From assembly GCA_963775975.1 (NCBI GenBank), contig CAVZKX010000002.1, positions 2,728,001 to 2,792,000 of the forward strand: DNA of 64,000 bases, read 5' to 3'. Below, piece by piece: positions 13,101-23,970 of the stretch (position 1 is the first letter of the stretch; every line of letters starts with the position of its first letter). The translations under genes were made by a program, and so were the position numbers. Under the pieces are notes generated by a model, which was not told the DNA's origin, did not search any database, and saw nothing but the letters and a program-made list of their open reading frames with translations. The stretch is from JANXQG01 sp963775975 (GTDB lineage Bacteria; Planctomycetota; Planctomycetia; Pirellulales; Thermoguttaceae).

Positions 13101-15200
13101 GCGAACGCCGTGCCGAACATCGGCGGCAACGAGTTGAGCACCGCATTGGACGCCAACTACTCGATCCAGGGGCTGACGATATCCGTGCCCTCGATGAGCG
13201 GCACGCAAATCACCGCGACCTTGATACAGCCTAACAACTACACGCTTACGCTGGGCGGCAGCGGATTGACGCTCGCCGCGACATCGCTCTCGGGCGGCAC
13301 GTTTGGCGGCGGCGCGGTTCAGTTGGCGACCAGCCAGAGCTGGGCGAACAACAACGCCACGCTGCCGCTCGTCGTCAACACCACGATCGCTCCCTCAGTG
13401 GCCGGCTTGACGACACTGACTTTCAATGGCAGCGGCGCGGGCGGAATCGTGCTGACGAACACGCTCGGCGACGGCAACGGCCAACTGGCCCTCGTCTTCA
13501 ACCAAACCGGCCTGACACAATTGAACGCCATCAACAGCTTTACCGGGGGCTTGACGGTCAGCAGCGGCACGGTGCGATTGGGCAACGCCGGGGCGCTGAA
13601 CGCGACGACGCCAAATGCCGTCGCCTTCGCTGCCGGCTCCGGTGCCATTGGCGACTTGCAGCTCAACGGCAATAGCGTGACCGTCTCATCGCTCTCATCC
13701 GACGGCACTGTCCAGGCCATTCTGGAAAACGCTAACTCCACCGCGGGCACCTTGACCGTAGCGAATGCCCTCCCCGTCACCTATGGCGGCACGCTGCGCG
13801 ACGGTGCGGGCGGAGGCGCGTTGGCCCTTAACATGGCTGGCGGCTCGAAGCTCGTCGTGAATGGCAGCGGGTCCAACACGGGTGGGACCAGCATCAACTC
13901 CGGGACGTTGCAGGTCGGCGCCGGTGGCAATACTGGCTCGCTCGGCCTCGGCAGCGTGACCGACAACTCGGTGCTGGTTTTCAATCGCGGCGACAGCTAT
14001 ACCTTGAGCAATAGCGTCAGCGGTTCGGGGGCGTTGTACGAAATCGGCAATGGCACGTTGACGCTCGGAGGAACGAATGCTTTGACCGGCTCGATTTTCG
14101 CGACAAACGGCGGCGCGCTAAGCATCTCCGGCAGCGCCGCTTCAACCTCAGCCAGAAGCTTGTTTGTCGGTCCCGGCAGTGGGACCAGCGGCTATTACAC
14201 GCAAAGCGGCGGCGTGCTAACTCTCACCGGCACGACTTTCAACGCCGCCACCGGTGTCGGCCTCACCGTCGCCTCGTCCACCGGCAGTACCGGCACGCTG
14301 AACATCACCGGAGGGACCATCAATGGCAACGGCCCGCTGATGGTCTGGAGCGGCACCGGCGCGATGACCGTCGCTCAAACTGGGGCAACTCCCACATTCG
14401 TAAATCCCGGCTGGCTCACGCTGGGCCAGACTTCAGGCGCGGTCGGCACGCTGACGCAAACCGGCGGCAGCATCGCCTTGACGGCCGCAGTCGGAGCCGA
14501 CTTTTACGATGGATTCGGCGCTCGGGCCGCCGGCACGTATATCATGCACGGTGGTTCGCTTTCCGCCCGCAACCTCCGCAACGATTCTGGAACTGCAGCA
14601 GTCTACCAGGACGGCGGCGGCATCTCCCTCAGCGGAGCAGTCTCGCTGGGCATCAATGCCGGCGCCAGCGGCTCCTACACTTTGGCTGGCGGCCTATTGC
14701 GAACGCCGAGTATCACCGCGGGCGCGGGCACCGCCGCGTTCAACTTCTCCGGCGGCACGTTGCAGAATGCGCCGGCAAGTAATCTCACCGTCACGATGCC
14801 CGTCAATCTCAGCGGTTCCGGCTCGGTAGCCGTTGACAACGGCCAAACGGGCTCGTTCAATGAGGCGGCGCCGATCAGCGGCGGCGGAATTCTTTTCAAG
14901 GTGGGCGGTGGCGCGCTGACCCTCAGCGGCAGTAATACCTACAGCGGCGGCACAGACGTTTTCAACGGAACGCTGATCGTGACGACACCCCAAGCGATCA
15001 AAGACGGAACCAGCTTATTCGTCGGCGCCGCCTCATCATTCTTCGCGCCGACCGCTTCCGCGCCATCCGGGGCACGCTCTGCGTCCGGCGCGGCGGCCAT
15101 CACGGCGGTCCCCGAGCCGGGTACACTAGTCTTGCTGGCGGCAGGCGCCGCAGCGGCGTTTGTCACCCTGCGGCAGAGAAAGCAGATAGCCGCGCGGTGA
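10103..15200 (+). CDS. Autotransporter-repeat PEP-CTERM surface protein (frameshifted)
   Basis: Second member of the tandem family, about 1,700 residues. I chose ATG 10103 because it follows GGGAAAG and opens a signal peptide with a hydrophobic core (FAILPFVIASSFVFVSF) ending near SSA-AVYTW. The body holds autotransporter-associated beta-strand repeats, a GYTAAPTVEL-type repeat near 11700, and a roughly 300-residue segment (12930-13870) closely similar to one in the first gene. The C-terminus has VPEPGTL plus a hydrophobic stretch and RQRKQ, a PEP-CTERM signal. One base appears lost near 10989 and another in a G-run at 13001-13003. No enzymatic domain was recognised. Its neighbours suggest a surface or exopolysaccharide role. 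Confidence 0.83.
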
Positions 15201-15267
15201 GCGGCCGCGCCTCGGTGTTTTTGGAGACCACGGAGCCCGATATGCAGCACATTCCGTGCGGTTCGTG

Positions 15268-15273
15268 TATAAT
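15268..15273 (+). promoter_or_regulatory. Candidate -10 element upstream of the arabinanase gene
   Basis: A perfect TATAAT lies 68 bases before the GTG start at 15342, in the 141-base gap between surface genes. No convincing -35 box is visible at 16-18 bases spacing, so this is weak evidence. Confidence 0.3.
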
Positions 15274-15341
15274 CAGAGGTAAGGCAAATCATTTGACACG
15301 ACTCAAGTTGGAACCCGCGCTGCCCCAGAAAAGAAGCTGCC

Positions 15342-18168
15342 GTGCGCCTTAAACTTCCACTGTGGAATGCCTTGCTACCGCTCGTGGCGACCGTTGTCTT
15401 TGCCGCCTCGATTGCCGGCGCGCAGCAAGTTCCCGTCCTGGGCGAGACCTTCGCCCACGATCCCTCACCCTTGGTCAAGGACGGCGGCTCATACTTCTAT
15501 TATTCCACGGGCCAGGGCATTCTCGCGCGGTCCTCGACCGACATGAGCCACTGGTCCGACGGTCCGGCGATCTTCGCGACACCGCCGGCATGGACGTCGC
15601 AGGACGTGCCTGGATTTAGCGGAACTTTCTGGGCGCCCGACGTAGAGTATTTCAATGGACTCTACCATCTCTATTACGCCGTCTCGACATTCGGCAGCCA
15701 GGTTTCGGCGATCGGCATGGCTACGAGCCCCTCGCTCAATCCGTCCGACTCGAACTACGCCTGGACCGACCACGGGCCGGTGATCGAATCGAAGAACGGC
15801 TACGCCTACAACACCATCGATCCCAGCGTGATTACGCGCACCGATGGGACGATGTGGCTGACCTTTGGTTCCTATTGGACCGGCCTTTATCAATCGCAGT
15901 TGAATACGACGACCGGCATGCTGCTGAATCCTGGCACGACCCCAACCCACCTTGCGCAGCGGAGCGGCAGCGATACGTCGTTGGAGGCTTCCTACATGTA
16001 TAGCCGCGGCGGCTATTACTATCTGTTCGACAACTGGGGAATGTGCTGTCAAGGCGTGAACAGCACGTACAATGTTCGCCTCGGACGGAGCACGAGCGTC
16101 AACGGCCCGTTTGTCGACGAATCCGGCGTCAACTTGCTCAGCGGCGGCGGCTCGCTGTTCCTCAGTACCGAGGGCAACTACATCGGCCCGGGCCAGGTCG
16201 GCATATTAAGTCAAAACGGGCAGGACTACGTCAGTTACCACTACTACAACGGCGCGAATAATGGCACTGCGGCATACGCCATGCAGGACCTCTACTGGAC
16301 TTCGGACAACTGGCCGACGACGTTTCAACCGCTGGTCTGGAGTGCGTCAACATCGGGATCCGTGCGAGACGGCGGCGGAACGTGGGACCTGACGCACTCC
16401 AACTTTATTTACGCGTCAAGCAATCAAGCGTGGAACAACTCCGGGTATGCGTCCGTCACGTTTGGTTCCGGCGCGGGAACGGCGGGGACCATCGCGCTGG
16501 CGCAAAGCGTCAATGTCGCCGCGATCACCTTCAATCCTGCTGCGAGCGGCAGCTACACGATCTCGGGCGGCACTCTCGTCACGAGCGGTCCCGCTGTCGC
16601 CGGGCTTGCCGTCATCGCAAATGTTGCCGCCACAATTCAAAGCCCGATTACCGGAACCGGCAGCCTCGTCGTGAGCGGAAGCGGAAACTTGCTGCTCGGC
16701 GGCAATTCCACGTACAGCGGATCGACGGCAATCGCGGGCGGCGGCAATCTCACAATCGGCGGGCGCATCACCGGCACGTCCAATCTCTTTCTGCAACTGG
16801 GAACGGCCACGATCGCCGCGGGCGGAAGCGTGACTTCGTCGAATTACACGAGCGTCGGCCAGCTTTCCGGCAACAACGGCACGCTCAACGTCAGCGGATC
16901 ATTGACGGTCAACGGCGACTTCAACACCGGCGACAATGGCACGGGCGTAACAAACCTCCTGGCTGGCGGCCGTATCCGTGCGACAACCTTGTACGTCGGC
17001 AAGTTTGGTAGCACGAGTGGAACACTCACACAGTCCGGCGGAACGCTGAGCGGCGTCGGCAGCGGCGGCGAGTGGCGCATCGGGGGAGGCGGCAGCGCCA
17101 GCGATTCGGCGGCCGTCGGAATCTACAGTTTACAGGCGGGACTGCTCTCCATGCCAGGCAATTTTCAGGTGGGTGCGTACGGCCAAGGCACGTTCAAGCA
17201 GACCGGCGGCAGTGCGTCGATCGGTGGCTGGCTGTCGATCGGCCGCTTTGGCGGCGGCGTGGGCCGCTACGACATGAGCAGCGGCAGCGGCACGCTGACC
17301 GCCACGGGCGTTCCCTATCTCATCGTCGGCGAACAAGGCACGGGAACGATGCTCGTCGGCGGCAGCTCCAGCGTGACCGCAAACTCGCTGGGTATCGCCT
17401 TCAACGGCGGCAGCGGCACTCTCACACAGACCGGCGGCACGGTCCATGCCGGCGGCGGGGTGGTCTTCGGCGTGGACGGCAACGGCGGCAGCGGGACCTA
17501 TCAACTCCAGGGCGGTTTGCTTCTAGCGGCATCGCTGTCACGGACGTCTCGGCGCCGCCGCTTTCAAATTCTCCGGCGGCACCTTGCAAAACACGCCATC
17601 GGGAGGTCTTAACGTCAGCATTCCGATCAGTCTTGCCGGACAGGACACGGTGTCCGTCAACAACGGTCAGACCGCGACGTTTCAGTCCACGGCGGCGCTC
17701 GGTGGCAGCGGCGGGCTGACGAAAGCCGGTCCCGGCACTTTGGTCCTAAGCGGCACGGACTCCTACACCGGCGGAACATTTGTCGCCAATGGCACACTGA
17801 TCGTCTCCTCCCGCGCGGGGCTGGCCGATGGGACGAACTTAACCGTCGGAAATGCTTCGCAATTCTCAAGCGGCCCGGTGTCCGGACAAGCGGCACAAAG
17901 GGCGGCAGCCGTGCCTGAGCCGGGTGCCCTAATTCTATTTGCTGCCCTGGCGGTGAGCAGCGTGATTGCGCGAAATCGATTCATTTTGCGCATTTTCGGT
18001 TTGCCAGCGGTCGACGACGACGGCTATAATCGAGAGATTGCAGCAATCTGGGTTTTTGAACGTTGCGGCGGCAGGGCGAATTCGATTCTTCGAGCCTCCA
18101 CTGCAAGGCGCGGGGCCGAATGTCCTCTGGGAGAGAATCGCGATGAAACGATCACGATTCGGGAATAG
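15342..18168 (+). CDS. GH43 endo-1,5-alpha-L-arabinanase fused to autotransporter repeats and PEP-CTERM (frameshifted)
   Basis: GTG start at 15342 after an AAAGAAG ribosome site, then a signal peptide (about residues 1-27). Residues 30-330 form a five-bladed GH43 domain like endo-arabinanases. Asp40 in AHDPSP is the expected general base, Asp160 in TIDPSV the pKa modulator and Glu215 in LEASYM the general acid, followed by the family-typical GGYYYLF and GMCC. Hence it probably cleaves alpha-1,5-arabinan outside the cell. After residue 345 come autotransporter-type repeats and a VPEPGAL PEP-CTERM signal near 17900. Two single-base losses (about 17524 and 17551) break the frame. The open frame runs some 75 residues past the sorting signal into a probable promoter, so the true stop may be near 17990-18030. 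Confidence 0.85.
18001..18030 (+). promoter_or_regulatory. Candidate sigma-70-type promoter of the GH16 gene
   Basis: TTGCCA at 18001-18006, an 18-base spacer and a perfect TATAAT at 18025-18030 lie 113 bases upstream of the GH16 gene start. It sits inside the unusually long open tail of the preceding gene, which supports that gene ending earlier. Confidence 0.5.
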
Positions 18169-21100
18169 CGCTATGCGCGCCTGTCTGGCATGTTTTTTCG
18201 TGCTTGGCCGCGCGGACGTTGAAAGCCCAGTTGCCTTCGGGAAACTGGGCGCTTCAGTTCGCCGACGAGTTCAACCGCACTTCGCTGGACACCATGAAAT
18301 GGAGCGTCGGCATCCCTTGGAACCCCGGAGGCACGACCGCCAGCAATATTGCCGTGAGCGGCGGCAATCTCAATTTGAGCACGCTGCGCGTCAACAGCAG
18401 CACGTTCAACGGCGCGACCATTGCCACGGAGAACACGTCCTACAATGAGCTTTTCGGCCTGACCTACGGCTACGTCGAGGCCAGCATCAAATTGTGCTCG
18501 GTGCCCGGCTCGTGGCCGACATTTTGGATGCTGGAAAGCGGCTGGCCGCCCGAGTTGGACATCTCGGAGGATCCCGTCTTCGTGTCGGGCACCAACCTCA
18601 ATCAGTACAGCGACAACATCCACTACACGAACTCCAGCGGCGGCAATTCGTCGCTCGGCAACGGGGTCCACGACCCCGGGCTGGGCAACCTGACGACTGG
18701 TTTTCACAACTATGGCATGAAATGGACGCCGTCGTCGGTCACCTTCTATATCGACGGCAACGTGCAATCGACGATCACCGATTCGACCGCCATCGCCAAC
18801 CTGGTGAAGTCCGGCGGCGGACCGATGTACTTGATTTTCAGCCAGGGCGGCGGCAGCGGCTGGCCGGGCACGCCGAGCGAGAGCCAATGGCCCGACGGCA
18901 CAAGCTCCGTCTACCAGGTCAACTGGGTGCGGGTGTGGAAGGACAGCAGCGGGAGCGCATCCTCGGTCACGTGGAACAACACCGCCAGCAACGGCGTGGG
19001 GAACTGGACCAGCGGCGGCGCTTGGTCCGGCGGCGTGGCGCCGCAAATCGCCAACCAGACGGCCATCTTCGGCGCGAATGCGGTCAGCAGCAGCCAGACC
19101 GTCAATTGGAACTATTCGCAGACCGTCGGCGGCCTGACCTTCAACTCCGCGACTGGCTACACGATCGGCAATGGCGGCGGCAGCCTGATGCTAGCCAGCT
19201 CCAGTGGCAGCGTGCTGGTGCAGGCCACGTCCGGCAGCACCGTGGGACAAACGATCAACTCTCGTGTCGAGCTTTACAACAACGGCATCTTTCGCAACTC
19301 GATGACCGGCGGGCAGCTTCTGACCATCAACGGCAAAGTGATCGACATCGGCTCGCAAACGCTCACGGCTGACGGCGCAGGGACGGTCGTGCTTGCCGGG
19401 GCGAACACGTACAGCGGCAGCACGTCGATCGCCTCGGGCACGCTGGTGATGGCCAACCCATCGGCCTTGGGCAGTGGCGAAGTGTTCGTCAGCAACGGCG
19501 GCACGCTCGTCGTCCGCACTAACGGCGGCGACACGCCCTACGTCATGCACGTCGGCAGCAACCAGAGCGGGACGATCACCTCGGACGTCTTGGTCGGCGG
19601 CACGGGCATCAACCACATAATGGGGGCGCTGTTCATCGGCTCCAATAGCCTTCTGAACATTGCGGCCGGCGGCAACGTCGCCAGCGGCAGTCCGGCGATT
19701 ACGCTCGGCAACGTGTCGATGAGCAGCGGCTTTGGCGCGGGTCTATCGACCTTCAACCCGACGACGGCGAATGTCAATATTGGCTCGGTTTCTTCGACCA
19801 CCAATTCCGCCAAGACGCTCGTGCTGGACGGCACTAGCGGTAACAATAGCGTGACCGGCAACATCTCCAACGGCACGAACTCCGTCAGCGTCACCAAAAG
19901 CAATTCCAGCACGTGGACCCTCGTCGGCGCGAATACCTATACCGGCACGACGAGCATCACCGGTGGCCGGCTCATCCTCAACAACTCTGGCCTGCCGAAC
20001 ACGTCCGGCGTTGCTCTTGGCAGCGGCGCAACGCTGACGGCCGAGGGAAACATCACCACCGGCGGCGCGATGAATGCAATGGGAACGCTCGACCTCATCG
20101 ATGGGACTGTCAACACCCTGTCGATCAGCGGCGCACTGACCTTGAACAACGCCGCGATTGATCTTGAAGTCGGCTCCGTGACGGCCGACCGCATTGCGGC
20201 TTCGGGCGCGGCAGTCGTATCGGGCACGACGACGATCAACATCGGGGCCGCTCCTGGACAAAACCTGAGCAACGGCGGGTCGTACACCATCCTCACGGCC
20301 TCCGGCGGCCTTAGCGCCGCGAACTTCAAGGTCGGCGCTAAGCCGGGATCGTTGGGGTTCTATTCATTTGCCGTTTCGGCCCCGACCTCAAGCGCCCTCG
20401 TCGTCAGCGTCAGCGGCAACCCGGCCCCCGCGGTTGTTTATTGGACCGGCAAGGCGAGCACGACACTTGGCGACGCGGCCAACAACTGGGGAAGCGGCCC
20501 GTCGATCAACACGAGCAACTGGTCCACCGACGCGGCCGGCGCAAACGATCCTCTGCAGCTCCCAGACTCGAACTCGACCGTGATCTTCACGGCCGCCAAC
20601 GCCGCCGGCAGCGGAGCATTGTCCACGCAGTTGGATTCGGCCTACGCGATCCAGGGTCTGACGTTCGACGTGCCGGCGGCGACCGGCATTTCATCCGCAG
20701 TCTTAAACACAAACAGCTATACCTTGTCGGTAGGCAGCGGAGGCATTGCCGTCGCGCCCACGTCGAATTCGTCGGCCACGATCAGCGGCAACGGCGCCGT
20801 GCTCCTCAGCGGCAATCAGAATTGGGCGAACAACAGCAATAGCCTGGGCCTCAATGTCACAACCGGGATCAGTCCGGTTTCCGGAGCGACAACGTTGAGC
20901 GTTACTGGCACCGGCGCGGGCGGCGTCAACCTCTCCGGCGTACTTTCCGACGGTCCCGGCGCGCCGGGACTCTCCACAGTTTTCAACCAGGCCGGCACGA
21001 CCACGCTTTCCGCCGTCAACACGTACACCGGCACGACGACCGTCTCCAGCGGCCTGGTCGTCATCGCGAGCACGGGAAAGATCATCAGCGATACGACCAT

Positions 21101-23906
21101 CAACGGCGGAACGCTCGAGCTCAACGGCGGCAGCGATGCTATCGGCGACGCTGCCACTGTCGCCGTCCAGTCGGGCGGAGTGCTCGACATCCGCGCGGCC
21201 ACGGCCGGCGCGGCGAAGACCGAGGCCATTGCGCTCTTGACCGGCGGCGGTACTGTGGCCCGCGGCAACGCCGGCGCGACCACGTTGACCGTGGGAGCGA
21301 CCGGTCTTTCGGGCACGTTTTCGGGCACAATCCAAAACGGCAACGGCAGCTTCGCCCTGGTCAAGACCGGCGGCGGAACACTGGCGCTCGCGGCCACGAG
21401 CGCTTATAGCGGCGGCACGACAATTACCGACAACGGCGGATCGCTCCTGGTCACGCATCCGGGCGCCCTGGGGACCGGCAACGTCACCATCGGCAACGGC
21501 AACACCAATCAGGACGGCGTGCTGCAAATCTCGGGAGGGATCGCCATCACGTCCGTCCCAACGATTAACTTCGAGTCCCGCTACACAACCGATGCCGGCG
21601 GGTCAGCCGACATCGAAAACGTCTCCGGCAACAACTCGCTCGCCGCCAACTTCAACATCAATATGACGGGCGGCAGTTCCGTCAATATCCTTTCTACGGC
21701 CGGCAGCCTGACGCTCAATGGAAACTTCTCCAGCACCGGGCTGAGCACGTCCCGCGGCTTCGATTTCTACGGCGCGGGCAACGGCCGCGTAAATGGCGTC
21801 ATCTCCGACGGCAGCGCGCAGCCAACTTTCGTACAAATGGATGGTCCCGGAACGTGGACGCTCGCCGGAAACAACACCTACAGCGGCAGTACGACCGTCA
21901 ACGGCGGACTGCTCGTCTTTACGGGCAACAACAATTTCGGCAGCGGCGGCGTTACGGTCAACGGCGGCACCGCTTCGTTCTTGGCGAGCAACACGTTCAC
22001 CGGCGCCATCGCGCTGAACGGCGGCACCGTCATCATGGGCAATCCCGCGGCGCTGGGCAGCGGCTCCATCAGTTTGGCCAGCGGCGGCCTCGTCGGCGGC
22101 ACGCTGGTCGTCCAAACCAGCGGCGGCGACACGCCTTACAACATTAAAGTCGGCAGCACCGACACGCTCACTCTCGTATCCGACGTGAAGACCGCCGGCG
22201 CGGGCATCAATCATACTTTGGGCACGTTGTCCATCGGGGAGGCGACCACGGTCAATGTGCTGGCTGGAAACAGCGTTGCTGCCGGCAATCCTTCGATCAC
22301 GCTGGGCAACATCACGCTTTCCAGCGGCTTCGGACCGGGCCCCACGACGTTCAACCCGACCACCGCGTCGATCATCCTCGGCGCGGTCACAACGTCGACA
22401 ACCACCGCGAAGCAACTCGTCCTGGACGGCACGAACACGGGCAACGTCGTCGCCGGCGCGATTACCAATGGCACGAAGGAAATCGCCGTAATCAAGTCGA
22501 ACTCCAGCACATGGACGCTCGCTGGCGCGAGCACTTACACCGGCGGCACGACGGTCGGCGGCGGCGTGCTGAACGTCAGCGGCGCGGTTACCGCATCCGC
22601 CACCGATTCCATAACGTCCGTCGCCAACGCCGCCGGCGGCGCGGTTCTGAACATTACCGGCACGATGACACAATACACGATAAACCTGGGCGGCGCGAGC
22701 GGCGGCGCGGGTGCGGTCATCCAATCGAGCGGCTCGGTGGCTACGGCACTTGCGGCCGGCCGCTCCCTGGCGATTGGCGATATCGCGGGCGGCTACGGCT
22801 ACTACAAGCTTGCCGCCGGCGGTTTGACGACGCAGGAGACGCAGATCGGCTCGTGGGGTCCCACAGCGGGCAACAATGGCGGCAGCGGCATCCTTGAAGT
22901 CGACGGCGGCACGCTCAACAACCTCGGCTGGCTGGTGATGACCCGCAGCGCGGCCGCGAACGCCCAGGTTGGCGTGCTCAACTTGTCCGGCGGCCTCATC
23001 AACTACAACGGCAGCGGCCTGCAGGCCAACTGGGGCACCGGCCAAACCGCCGTCATCAACGTCCGCGGCGGCACTCTCGCCACGGCGAACAACACGCCGA
23101 TCGGTCTGAATTGGAGCAATAGCGCGTCCAACCGCGGCATCCTGAATCTCGACGGCGGCGTCGTTCAGCCGGCCAACATCACGGGCGGGTCGGCCGTCGT
23201 CAATTTCAACGGTGGCACGCTGCGGGCCATTAGCGGGACTACGAGTTTCATCTCCGTCGGCAGCGCATACATTTACGGCGGCGGAGCGACGATCGACACG
23301 AACGGCTACGCGGTCACCATCGGCCAAAACTTGCTCGCGCCCAGCGGCAGCGGCGTCACCGCCGGCGGGCTCACGGTGAGCGGTTCCGGCTACATCGCCC
23401 CGCCGATCGTTTCCATTGCCGACCCGACGGGCAACGGCGCGACGGCCGTGGCCAGCATCGACGCCAACGGCAACCTGACCGCCATCACGATCACCAATCC
23501 TGGCGTTGGTTATACTTCGCCGACTTTCAGTCTGATCGGCGGAGGCGGGAGCGGCGGCATCACCGGCACGGCACTCCTACTTGCCAATTCCAGCGGTGGC
23601 CTGACTAAGACCGGCACCGGCACGCTGACACTCAGCGGGACCAATACGTATACCGGCCTCACCGCGGTCCTGGGTGGAACGCTGGTCGTGACTTCGCCCA
23701 ACTCTCTAGTCAACGGAGACAGTTTGTACGTAGGCTCCGCGGCTTCGTTTTTCGCGCCGGTCACACCGTCGCCTGACCTCTCGAGTGTGCAATCGTCCGC
23801 CGTGCCCGAACCGAGCACGCTCGCTTTGCTGGCGGCAGGCGCGGCGTCGGTCTTGGCGATTCGGTGGATGAAGCGAGTCGAAGCGCGAGTGAACTTAAAG
23901 GCGTGA
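18143..23906 (+). CDS. GH16 glucanase-like protein fused to autotransporter repeats and PEP-CTERM
   Basis: About 1,920 residues. ATG 18143 follows GGGAGAG and opens a signal peptide. The frame changes at a six-T run (18193-18198); removing one T gives a continuous leader ending around LKA-QLPSG. The GH16 domain (about residues 20-265) has the catalytic pattern ELDISE encoded at 18552-18569 (nucleophile and acid/base Glu of the ExDxxE motif) and the usual GYVEASIKL and WTPSSVTFYIDG strands. Likely substrates are beta-1,3 or mixed-linkage glucans; specificity cannot be read. Then come many autotransporter-associated repeats, an internal duplication (19430-19960 versus 22020-22570) and a C-terminal AVPEPSTL PEP-CTERM signal with a basic tail. 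Probably an exported, surface-retained polysaccharide-degrading enzyme. Confidence 0.87.
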
Positions 23907-23970
23907 GATGGCTAGGCTCCGGATTCCACGCGGCGTAGTCGACCGGCCAAAGTTCGATTAAACTGTTGGC

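Noticed and set aside
21603..23327. 574-codon minus-strand open frame under the GH16 gene
   Set aside because: Composition rich in Ala/Gly/Arg/Asp with no motifs; mirror of the repeat-rich coding strand.
1..23900. Short recurring DNA units considered as CRISPR-like arrays
   Set aside because: They are imperfect coding repeats of beta-strand motifs with no constant repeat/spacer spacing.
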